From Acidisphaera sp035272265 (GTDB lineage: Bacteria > Pseudomonadota > Alphaproteobacteria > Acetobacterales > Acetobacteraceae), in contig DATEQV010000391.1 of assembly GCA_035272265.1 (NCBI GenBank), positions 1 to 12,515 on the forward strand: a DNA stretch of 12,515 nucleotides. Direction: 5' to 3'. Below, piece after piece: positions 1 through 6,100 of the stretch (within the stretch, counting starts at the first letter, position 1; every line of letters begins with the position of its first letter). The position numbers and the translations under genes are program-made. The notes beneath the pieces were generated by a model that was given only the letters and a program-made list of their open reading frames with translations, ran no database searches and was not told the DNA's origin.

Positions 1-513
1 CAGCGTCATTGCGACATGCGCCGTTTCGGGCGGGATGATCGAGTCGTAGCCGGGGTAGCCGGTCGCCGCTTCCGCGACCATGCCGAAGCCGACATTGTGG
101 TGGTTGCGCCCGGTCAGGAGTGCCGCGCGCGTTGGCGAGCACAGTGCGGTGTTGTGCATCTGGGTGTAGCGCACGCCGCGCTGCGCAAGGCCGTCCAGCG
201 CCGGGGTCGGCACCACGCCGCCGAAGGCGGAGTTGGAGCCGAAGCCGGCGTCGTCGATCAGGATCAGCAGGATGTTCGGCGCCTTCGCCGGCGGCGCGAT
301 GGTCGGCGGCCAGGCCGGCGTGCTGTCGATCAGGTTCGGCTCGATGTTGCCGGCAAAGGGCGGCGTCGGCGTGGGCAGCACGCGGCTGTCGGGGAACTCG
401 ACCGCGGTCGGCGAACCCGGTTGCGCATGGGCCTGCCTGCGGAACCCGAAGCTGGCGAACGCCGTCGCCAACGCTCCCTTGGCCGTCGACATGAACAGTT
501 GCCGGCGCTTCAT
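1..513 (-). CDS. Arylsulfatase, N-terminal 171 residues (cut by window edge)
   Basis: Type I (formylglycine-dependent) sulfatase that hydrolyses sulfate esters; the natural substrate cannot be told. The ATG at 513 is preceded by GGGGAG about 9 nt upstream. Residues 1-30 look like a Tat signal peptide: KRRQLF with a twin Arg at 3-4, an Ala-rich stretch, then QAHA before Q31. Residues 80-88 (PNILLILIDD) are the start of the alkaline-phosphatase-superfamily fold, with metal-binding Asp87-Asp88. Residues 125-129 read CSPTR, the sulfatase signature in which Cys125 is converted to formylglycine, followed by the family-typical TGRNHHNVGFG. The reading frame runs off position 1, so the C-terminal domain and remaining metal ligands are not visible. 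It begins 23 bp after the stop of the formylglycine-generating enzyme gene, so the two are almost certainly one operon. Tat export suits a protein that must be modified in the cytoplasm before secretion. Confident family call; substrate unknown. Confidence 0.93.
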   Translation of the reverse strand, partial: MKRRQLFMSTAKGALATAFASFGFRRQAHAQPGSPTAVEFPDSRVLPTPTPPFAGNIEPNLIDSTPAWPPTIAPPAKAPNILLILIDDAGFGSNSAFGGVVPTPALDGLAQRGVRYTQMHNTALCSPTRAALLTGRNHHNVGFGMVAEAATGYPGYDSIIPPETAHVAMTL

Positions 514-536
514 GCGGTTACACTCCCCGAGTGGTT

Positions 537-1517
537 TCAGGCGTCGGCGTCACGAACGACGCAGCGGAAGCCGATGTGGCAGGTCGCGGTGTCGATCATC
601 TGCGGATGCCGCGCCGCCGGACGGTAGCGGCGGCAGTAGTTCGGCGCACACAGATACGAGCCGCCCTTGATCACCTTGCGCGGGATGCGGACCTGCGGCT
701 GCGCGCGGTCGTAGCTGCGTGCCTGCGCCCCGCCCCGCGGGTTGATCGGCACGCAGCACGGTCCCTCGGCCTCGGGCGGGTGATGGTCGGAGTACCAGTC
801 CGTCGTCCACTCCCAGACGTTGCCCGCCATGTCGAACAGGCCGTAGCCGTTCGGCGGGAACGAGCCGACCGGCGCGCGGCCAGCGAACCCGTCCAGGCCG
901 AGGTCGTGGAACGGAAACTGGCCCTGCCACGTGTTGGCCATATGACGGCCGCCAGGCGTGAACTCGTCGCCCCAGCAGAACGGCGCGCCGTCCAGGCCGC
1001 CGCGCGCGGCGAACTCCCACTCGGCTTCGGTGGGCAGTTCCTTGCCCGCCCACGCGGCGTAGGCGGCGGCATCCTCGAACGCGACATGCACGACCGGCTC
1101 GCGCTCGCGACCGTCGATGCTGCTCGCGGGGCCGTCCGGATGGCGCCAGTTCGCACCCGGCACGTAGGCCCAGCGGCTGTGGATATCGTTCATGTTCACG
1201 CGCCCGGTCGGCATGTGGAACACCGCCGAGCCGGGCGTGAGCAGCGCGGGATCCGCACCCGGATAGTCGGCCGCATCGAGCGGGCGCTCGGCGACGGTGC
1301 GGTAGCCGGTGGCGTCGACGAAGACGGCGAACTCGGCGTTGGTGACCGCGTACTCGTCCATCCAGAAGCCGCTGACCGTGACCGTGTGGACCGGCGCTTC
1401 CTCGGGGTAGGATTGTTCGGCGCCCATGCGGAACGTGCCGCCGGGGATCCAGCGCATGGCGCCGGAAGCTGGCGGCGATCCGGCGCGGTCGGCCTGCTCG
1501 GCGGCGGTTTCGGACAT
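537..1517 (-). CDS. Formylglycine-generating enzyme (sulfatase-modifying factor, FGE/SUMF1 family)
   Basis: Copper- and O2-dependent oxidase that converts the Cys of the sulfatase CxPxR motif to C-alpha-formylglycine. The 326-residue product has the full family layout: IPGGTFRMG (24-32), MDEYAVTNAEFAVFV (53-67), ATGYRT (69-74), LPTEAEWEFAARGG (161-174), NGYGLFDMAGNVWEWT (223-238), and C-terminal KGGSYLCAPNYCRRYR (284-299) then GFRCV (316-320). Cys290 and Cys295 fall where human FGE has Cys336 and Cys341, so this looks like a catalytically complete FGE rather than one of the many FGE-fold relatives (such as EgtB-type proteins) lacking them. I chose ATG 1517 because GAGGAAAC lies a short distance upstream and the conserved domain starts soon after; the open frame extends to 1745 but that part has no family similarity. 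The sulfatase gene follows 23 bp downstream and is the obvious client. No signal peptide is seen, in keeping with cytoplasmic modification before Tat export. Confidence 0.95.
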   Translation of the reverse strand: MSETAAEQADRAGSPPASGAMRWIPGGTFRMGAEQSYPEEAPVHTVTVSGFWMDEYAVTNAEFAVFVDATGYRTVAERPLDAADYPGADPALLTPGSAVFHMPTGRVNMNDIHSRWAYVPGANWRHPDGPASSIDGREREPVVHVAFEDAAAYAAWAGKELPTEAEWEFAARGGLDGAPFCWGDEFTPGGRHMANTWQGQFPFHDLGLDGFAGRAPVGSFPPNGYGLFDMAGNVWEWTTDWYSDHHPPEAEGPCCVPINPRGGAQARSYDRAQPQVRIPRKVIKGGSYLCAPNYCRRYRPAARHPQMIDTATCHIGFRCVVRDADA

Positions 1518-1587
1518 CACCCGTTTCCTCGATCCGGCGCCGCGCTGACAGCCGGCGTTAGGTACGCCGCGCGCCTGAGCGCGGGCG

Positions 1588-1601
1588 TTGACCTGGATCA
1601 A
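1588..1601. promoter_or_regulatory. FNR/FixK/Anr-type box upstream of the FGE-sulfatase operon
   Basis: TTGACCTGGATCAA matches the FNR-family consensus TTGAT-N4-ATCAA at 9 of 10 defined positions. Its centre is about 77 bp upstream of the FGE start codon. A weak -10-like TACCTA (minus strand, 1564-1559) lies about 33 bp from the box centre, close to the class II geometry in which the activator sits near -41.5. A 17-bp hairpin (CGGCGT, 5-nt loop, ACGCCG; 1553-1569) overlaps that -10. The next gene upstream ends at 1660, so the box can only serve the FGE operon. The match is read by eye; regulator and promoter activity are inferred. Confidence 0.55.
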
Positions 1602-1623
1602 TGCAAAGCTGGCGAAAGGCGGA

Positions 1624-1647
1624 TCGACGCCGGTCCGCCGGCGTCGA
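1624..1647 (-). terminator. Hairpin terminator after the secreted unknown protein gene
   Basis: Perfect inverted repeat: TCGACGCCGG, loop TCCG, CCGGCGTCGA. This gives a 10-bp GC-rich stem with a 4-nt loop, beginning 12 nt after the stop at 1660-1662 in the direction of transcription. Only a short T-rich stretch (CCTTTCG) follows, so it may be a weak intrinsic terminator or an RNA 3' end protector. It separates the upstream gene from the FGE promoter region. Confidence 0.65.
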
Positions 1648-1659
1648 ACGTTGCCAAAC

Positions 1660-3174
1660 CTACTTCTTCGTGCCGCCTGGAGCCGGCGGGGTCGCGCCGG
1701 GAGCCGGGCCGCCAGGGGCCGCGCCGCCGCCCGGGCCGCCGGCACCGCCCGGACCGCCCGGCGGCATCAGGTTCACGCCGTTCACCGAAAGGCCCTGGGC
1801 ATTGTACACGACGTCCCAGAACAGCGAGCCGTCGGGCTGCGGCTTCGCCAAACCGCGCGCGAACACCAGCATCGGCACCGCCTGCGCCGCCTGCGGATCC
1901 CCCTGCACCTGCTTGAGCAGATCGTCGATGCCCTTGCCGGTAAGCTTCACCTCGCCGGCGATCGCCGACGGGTCGGGCTGCGTGAGCGTCACTTCGCCGA
2001 CGCCGGTCATCGTGGCGGGGCCCATTTGGATCGCCACCGACTCCAGGCCGACCTTGACGCCGCCATGCGCGAACGCGGCCTCCATCGCCGGTCCCGCCGC
2101 GGCGTTAGGGCCTTGGTCGCCCAGCGCGATCGCTGCGATCCGCGTCACGTCGGCGGCCGAGATGCCGGTGAAATACGGCCGGATCTGTACGTGCGACGGG
2201 ATGTAGGTCTTCATCGTGTCGGGAAGCTGAGGCACCTTGATCCCGTCGATACCGAAATCGAGCGTGATCTTCAGCAGCCCGTCCGGTGCCGACGCGGACA
2301 GCCCGAGGCCGATGTGGTCGACGCCGAACGGCTGCGCGCCCGTCGAGCTGAGGTTGTCGATCGCGTAGTCGACCTCGCCGCTGTCGGCGATGCCGTTCAG
2401 CGCATCGACCATGCTGAGCAACGCGGCCTTCTGCTCAGGGGTCGGCTGGCCGCCGGGGGGCGGCGCGGGCATCGAGCCCATCTGGCGCAGGCCGCCGACG
2501 ATCTGGGCGATGCGCGCTCGCGCGACATTCGTCATGTGCGCCGCGATGCGCAGCCGGCCGATGCTGACATCGGTCTGCACACCCTTGTCGTCCTTGCCGG
2601 TGATCGCGATGTCCTTCACGTCGCCGGTGCCGTCGAGCGTCCCGTGATCAGGGCTGGTCGGAGCAACGCCACCCTGGATGCTGATGCTGCCGATGTGCTG
2701 GTCGGGCGAGCCCTTCTTGACGTCGTTGAAGGTGATGTCGCTGAGCAGCATGCTTTCTGCGGTAACGAAATTGACGCTCGGATCGAACGTCCAGCGCGAT
2801 GTCTGTTCCTTGATGCTGAGCGCGACCTGGTCGACCGGCTTGCCGTCCGGACCCGGGCCCATGATCGTCGCCGGCGAGGGCAGCTCGAACTCGTCCATCG
2901 TCCACTGGCCGTTACCGACCGGCTTGGCGCTCGCCGTCGCGACGGCAGGCGTCGTGCCGTCCTCGGCACGCCAGTTCAGCAGCGGTATCTCGACCGAGTA
3001 GGCGTCGTCTTCCTGCTTGACGGTTACCTGGTCCGCGATCGGGTTGCCCCACTGCTTCATCATCGCCCGCAGCTGGGACTGGAGCTGATCGGCGGTCTGC
3101 TGATCGGCGGCGAGCGCGCCTGAGGTGAGCGCGACGGCGGCCGTCGCCAGGCAGAGACGCTTGAATCGGGACAT
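1660..3174 (-). CDS. Secreted or periplasmic protein of unknown function with Gly/Pro-rich tail
   Basis: 504 residues. The N-terminus MSRFKRLCLATAAVALTSGA, followed by LA and then AD, is a clear Sec signal peptide with likely cleavage after Ala22, so the mature protein is periplasmic or secreted. The ATG at 3174 has CCGGAGTG upstream; the open frame extends further to 3396 but that part overlaps the pirin gene antecedent region and lacks any protein character. The body has many short beta-type stretches with repeated phrases such as ITFNDVKKGS, GSISIQGG and VGLESVAIQMG, which suggests a repetitive beta-rich fold. This recalls DUF945 (YdgA) or DUF2125 periplasmic proteins, but I cannot assign either. 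The last 35 or so residues after NGVNLMPP are almost only Gly, Pro and Ala, ending GGTKK, probably a flexible tail. No catalytic motif is seen. It appears monocistronic, with hairpins on both sides. Confidence 0.85.
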   Translation of the reverse strand: MSRFKRLCLATAAVALTSGALAADQQTADQLQSQLRAMMKQWGNPIADQVTVKQEDDAYSVEIPLLNWRAEDGTTPAVATASAKPVGNGQWTMDEFELPSPATIMGPGPDGKPVDQVALSIKEQTSRWTFDPSVNFVTAESMLLSDITFNDVKKGSPDQHIGSISIQGGVAPTSPDHGTLDGTGDVKDIAITGKDDKGVQTDVSIGRLRIAAHMTNVARARIAQIVGGLRQMGSMPAPPPGGQPTPEQKAALLSMVDALNGIADSGEVDYAIDNLSSTGAQPFGVDHIGLGLSASAPDGLLKITLDFGIDGIKVPQLPDTMKTYIPSHVQIRPYFTGISAADVTRIAAIALGDQGPNAAAGPAMEAAFAHGGVKVGLESVAIQMGPATMTGVGEVTLTQPDPSAIAGEVKLTGKGIDDLLKQVQGDPQAAQAVPMLVFARGLAKPQPDGSLFWDVVYNAQGLSVNGVNLMPPGGPGGAGGPGGGAAPGGPAPGATPPAPGGTKK

Positions 3175-3234
3175 GCGGACACTCCGGTGGAACGGGGTGC
3201 GCAATCTGCCGCCCAAACGTCCGGCGCGCCAGCA

Positions 3235-3261
3235 CCCGCCGCGAGAAGTCCCCGCGGCGGG
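3235..3261 (-). terminator. GC-rich hairpin downstream of the pirin gene
   Basis: Perfect 9-bp inverted repeat CCCGCCGCG / CGCGGCGGG with a 9-nt loop, about 45 nt beyond the pirin stop on the minus strand and about 60 bp before the start of the next gene. No T-run follows, so it would be a Rho-assisted or unconventional terminator. The position between two same-strand genes supports a transcription boundary. Confidence 0.5.
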
Positions 3262-3281
3262 CGTCCACGCTTCAGTGACAG

Positions 3282-3306
3282 GATGCGTCGATGACCCGAT
3301 GCGTCG
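3282..3306. repeat. Short tandem repeat next to the pirin stop codon
   Basis: GATGCGTCG occurs twice (3282-3290 and 3298-3306) with a 7-bp spacer ATGACCC. The second copy ends one base before the pirin stop codon. It could be chance in GC-rich DNA; no function is claimed. Confidence 0.4.
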
Positions 3307-3307
3307 G

Positions 3308-4021
3308 TCAGGCGCGGTCGGCGACCTCGACCAGCACCAGTTCGGCGTCCTGCTCGGCGGTGATGGTGACGGTCTGCTCGCCGGTGATCGCGGCACCGTC
3401 GCGCGTGCCGACCCGCTCGCCGTTGCCGCTCACCGCGCCGGTCGCCGGCACCAGGTAGGCGGCGCGTCCGGGCGCCATGCGGTGCGTCACCGACTCGCCC
3501 GCGCGCAACGTGCCGGCATGCAGGGCTGCGTCCGCGTGCAGCGGCAGCACGCCGTCGGGCGGCGTTGGGCCGGCGGCGAGCAGACGCAGGCCCTCGCCGC
3601 CCTTGGGGAAGCTGCGCGCGCCCCAGCCGGGTTGCACGCCGGTGCGATCGGGCATCACCCAGATCTGGAAGATGCGCGTCGGCACGTCCTCGCGGTTGTA
3701 CTCGCCGTGGATGATGCCGCTGCCGGCATGCATCACCTGGATGTCGCCCGCTTCGGTGCGGCCTTCGTTGCCCAGGCTGTCGCGATGCGTGATCGCGCCT
3801 TCGCGTACATAGGTGATGATCTCCATGTCGCGGTGCGGGTGCGGGTCGAAGCCGGTGCCCGGCGCGATCTCGTCGTCGTTCCACACGCGCAGTCGGCCGA
3901 CGCCCATGCGCGCGGGGTCGTGGTAGTGGCCGAAGCTGAAGTGGTGGCGGGCGTTCAGCCAGTCGTTGCGGAACCGGCCGAGCGAGCCGAAGGGTCGGAC
4001 GTCGATCAACGGAGCCTCCAT
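3308..4021 (-). CDS. Pirin family protein (YhhW-like bicupin)
   Basis: 237 residues, close to the length of E. coli YhhW. Pirins are cytoplasmic metal-binding bicupins; several bacterial members have quercetin 2,3-dioxygenase activity and others act as redox or regulatory partners, so the exact role is open. The N-terminal cupin carries the metal ligands: PHPHRDMEIITYV (His61, His63) and GSGIIHGEYN (His105, Glu107), the same H-x-H then H-x-E pattern as other pirins. RHHFSFGHYHDP (25-36) is a family hallmark. I chose ATG 4021 because MEAPLIDVRPFGSLGR fits family N-termini; no good Shine-Dalgarno sequence is visible there, and a TTG at 4075 in the same frame would overlap the marR stop. It lies 50 bp downstream of the MarR gene, with a near-palindrome between them, so control by that MarR protein is a reasonable inference. 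Confidence 0.92.
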   Translation of the reverse strand: MEAPLIDVRPFGSLGRFRNDWLNARHHFSFGHYHDPARMGVGRLRVWNDDEIAPGTGFDPHPHRDMEIITYVREGAITHRDSLGNEGRTEAGDIQVMHAGSGIIHGEYNREDVPTRIFQIWVMPDRTGVQPGWGARSFPKGGEGLRLLAAGPTPPDGVLPLHADAALHAGTLRAGESVTHRMAPGRAAYLVPATGAVSGNGERVGTRDGAAITGEQTVTITAEQDAELVLVEVADRA

Positions 4022-4035
4022 CGTTCGATGTTGAA

Positions 4036-4054
4036 CTATTTGGCGGCGAAATAG
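4036..4054. promoter_or_regulatory. Candidate MarR operator between marR and pirin
   Basis: CTATTTGGCGGCGAAATAG is a 19-bp near-palindrome: arms CTATTT/AAATAG match perfectly and only one inner pair (position 7 with 13) fails. It is an AT-rich island inside very GC-rich DNA, about 15 bp upstream of the pirin ATG. On the minus strand a TTGAAC (4075-4070) precedes TATTTC by 16 nt, so a weak promoter could overlap the site. Size and position suit a MarR dimer; binding is not shown. Confidence 0.45.
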
Positions 4055-4071
4055 GTGGCCGGCCTTCCGGT

Positions 4072-4569
4072 TCAAGCCTCCGCGTCGTCCTCGGGCCCGG
4101 CCGCAGCCTGGCCCAGCTTGCGGAGCAGCTCGCCCAGCCGGGCGAGCTCGGCCGCATCGAGACCGGACATGGCCTCGGCGATGTCGGCCGCGTGGCAGGG
4201 AAACAGCCCCGAAATCAGCGCGCGGCCCTGGTCCGTGAGCGCGACCTCGACGGCACGGCGGTCGGTTTCGCTGCGGGTGCGCCGCACGAGGCAGCGACGC
4301 TCCAGCTTGTCGATCACGTCGGTCATGTTGCCGGCGCTGGTCAGCACCTTGCGGCTGAGCTGCCGCTGGGTCAGCGGCCCGCGATGCAGGATCGCGTCGA
4401 GCACGCCGAGTTGGGTCGGCGTGAGGCCGTTTTCGGCCAGCCGGGGCTCGATCCTGGCGACGACCGCCTTGCTGGCCCGCAGCAGCTTGACATAGGCGGA
4501 GAGCGCGGCGGCCACACAGGGGTCGCGAGCGGCTTCGCTGGGGTCCTCGGGCCGGCCGGGCTTCGGCAC
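4072..4569 (-). CDS. MarR family transcriptional regulator
   Basis: 165 residues when started at GTG 4569, which overlaps the stop of the stress-protein gene by one base (TAGTG), indicating translational coupling. No in-frame ATG lies near the N-terminus and the open frame further upstream only shadows the neighbouring gene. The winged-helix domain is plain: LTPTQLGVLDAILHRGPLTQ (49-68), recognition-helix region SAGNMTDVIDKLERRCLVRR (78-97), and wing motif SETDRRAVEVALTDQGRALI (100-119) with the conserved DRR and LT-x-x-G. The C-terminal helix (about 135-153) would form the dimer interface. MarR proteins usually repress a neighbouring gene and respond to phenolic ligands or oxidants. Two Cys residues (Cys93 by the recognition helix, Cys125) are visible, but whether they sense redox is unknown. 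Likely targets are its own operon and the pirin gene. Confidence 0.92.
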   Translation of the reverse strand: MPKPGRPEDPSEAARDPCVAAALSAYVKLLRASKAVVARIEPRLAENGLTPTQLGVLDAILHRGPLTQRQLSRKVLTSAGNMTDVIDKLERRCLVRRTRSETDRRAVEVALTDQGRALISGLFPCHAADIAEAMSGLDAAELARLGELLRKLGQAAAGPEDDAEA

Positions 4570-5435
4570 TAGCGGTTCATCATCACCGGCAGGGTGCCCC
4601 GCTCCAGCACATGGCGGGTCACGCCGCCGAGAATGAGCTGGCGGATGCGGGAGTGCGAGTAGGCGCCCATGGTCAGCAGGTCGGCGCCGAACTCGCGCGC
4701 GGCGGCCAGCAGGCCCGCACCCACTTCGCGGTCCACCGGGCGGAAGGTGGCGATCTCGGCGTTCACCCCATGGAGCCGGAGATAGGCGGCCAGCTCCGGC
4801 GCCGCCGGGCCGCGCCGCTGGTAGTCGTCCGACCACAGGATACGCACCGCCGACGCCCGGTTCAGCCAGGGCAACGCGCCCCACACGGCGGCCGCACTCT
4901 CGGCGCTGCCGTTCCAGCCGACGGCGATGCGTGTCCCGACCGAGGCCGGGGTGGCGCGCGGGGCGATCAGCACCGGCCTGCCGCTGTCGAACAGCACGGC
5001 GTGCAGCGCGTCGGAGGACGAGACGTCCTCGCCCGCCTCCGGATGCGGCACGATGGTCAGGTCGGCGAGCCGCGCCTGCTGGGCGACGAGATCCTCCTCG
5101 CGCCCGGTGATCGATGCGAAGCTCGCGGTCGGATGGTCGGGCACCCGCGTCGGGTCCTCGATCGGCACGCCGTTTTCGGTGACGAACTTCTCGAACATGA
5201 CGCGCACGGCCGAGGCGCGGTCGCCGCTCTCCTTCTCGGTCGCCGACATCATCTCTTCGATCATCGCGCCCGACAGGCCTTCGCCGGCAAGCGGAGCGAC
5301 GTCGCGGCTGTCGACGCGCACATGCAGTGCGGTGACGTGGGCGTTGAAGGCACGCGCGATGAGCAGCGCGGTGGCGAGCGCAGCCTCGCCGGCCGCCGTG
5401 CCGGTCAGCGGCAGGAGCAGTTTACGGATGGGCAT
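4569..5435 (-). CDS. Universal stress protein, tandem UspA domains
   Basis: 288 residues with two Usp modules. The first begins MPIRKLLLPLTGTAAGEAAL and ends around RPVLIAPR; the second begins TRIAVGWNGSAESAAAV and ends with the ATP-binding motif GAYSHSRIRQLILGGVT (G-2x-G-9x-G[S/T] type), then VLERGTLPVMMNR. The N-terminal module shows a weaker nucleotide loop, a common asymmetry in tandem Usps. Start ATG 5435 has a strong GGGAGGAT a few nt upstream. Usp proteins are cytoplasmic ATP-binding proteins that aid survival under oxidative, starvation or respiratory stress; no specific target can be read here. The stop overlaps the marR start, so the two are made together, and the gene lies 54 bp downstream of pdxH in the same direction, so read-through from pdxH is possible. 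Confidence 0.93.
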   Translation of the reverse strand: MPIRKLLLPLTGTAAGEAALATALLIARAFNAHVTALHVRVDSRDVAPLAGEGLSGAMIEEMMSATEKESGDRASAVRVMFEKFVTENGVPIEDPTRVPDHPTASFASITGREEDLVAQQARLADLTIVPHPEAGEDVSSSDALHAVLFDSGRPVLIAPRATPASVGTRIAVGWNGSAESAAAVWGALPWLNRASAVRILWSDDYQRRGPAAPELAAYLRLHGVNAEIATFRPVDREVGAGLLAAAREFGADLLTMGAYSHSRIRQLILGGVTRHVLERGTLPVMMNR

Positions 5436-5489
5436 CGGCTATCCTCCCTGCGCGGCGGGCCGAGGCTATCGCATGCTGCCGGGGCGCCG

Positions 5490-6095
5490 CTATGGGAACA
5501 GCTTGCCGACCGCCCAGCCGCCGTCCTGCCGCGTGTAGGTCGTGCGGTCGTGCAGGCGGAACGGCATGTCCTGCCAGAACTCGAAGTAGCCCGGGACGAT
5601 GCGATAGCCGGACCAGTGGGGCGGGCGGGGGATGTCGTCGCCGGGGTATTTCGCCTCGTTCTCCGCCACGCGCTGCTCGAGCACCGAGCGGGAGGACAAC
5701 GGGCGGGACTGGTCGGACGACCAGGCGCCGATGCGCGACAGGCGCGGGCGCGACGCGTAGTAGGCGTCGGCTTCGGCTGCCGTGACCGGCTGCACGTCGC
5801 CCTCGATGCGGACCTGGCGGAGCAGGCTTTTCCAGTGGAACAGCAGGGCGGCGAACGGATGGGCGGCGAGTTCGTCGCCCTTGCGGCTCTGCGTGTTGGT
5901 GTAGAACACGAAGCCACCTTCATCGTGGCCCTTGAGCAGGACGATGCGCGCCGACGGACGGCCGTCCGTGCCGACGGTGGCGAGCGTCATCGCGTGCGGG
6001 TCGTTGACCTCCTTCGCGCCGGCCTCGGCGAACCAGGCATCGAAATGGCGGAACGGTTCGGCGTGGGCGACGGTGGGCGTTTGCTGCGTGTCCAT
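5490..6095 (-). CDS. pdxH: Pyridoxamine/pyridoxine 5'-phosphate oxidase
   Basis: FMN enzyme that oxidises pyridoxamine or pyridoxine 5'-phosphate to pyridoxal 5'-phosphate with O2; the last step of PLP synthesis and salvage, in the cytoplasm. 201 residues, a normal length. Seen motifs: RIVLLKGHDEGGFVFYTN (50-67), SRKGDELAAHPFAALLFHW (70-88), LRQVRIEG (92-99; FMN and substrate binding), RPRLSRIGAWSSDQSRPL (116-133), PPHWSGYR (158-165), and MPFRLHDR with Arg180 and His182 equivalent to the E. coli substrate-binding Arg197 and His199. The C-terminus reads KLFP where most family members have RL-x-P, a mild variation. ATG 6095 lies only 5 bp after the ttuC stop; the ribosome site is weak, so coupling to ttuC translation is likely. 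Confidence 0.97.
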   Translation of the reverse strand: MDTQQTPTVAHAEPFRHFDAWFAEAGAKEVNDPHAMTLATVGTDGRPSARIVLLKGHDEGGFVFYTNTQSRKGDELAAHPFAALLFHWKSLLRQVRIEGDVQPVTAAEADAYYASRPRLSRIGAWSSDQSRPLSSRSVLEQRVAENEAKYPGDDIPRPPHWSGYRIVPGYFEFWQDMPFRLHDRTTYTRQDGGWAVGKLFP

Positions 6096-6100
6096 GAGGC

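Noticed and set aside
1588..3123. Long plus-strand open frame opposite the secreted unknown protein
   Set aside because: The sequence is dominated by Arg, Ala, His and Asp with no domain, start site or family feature; it is the antisense shadow of a GC-rich gene whose minus-strand product has a clean signal peptide.
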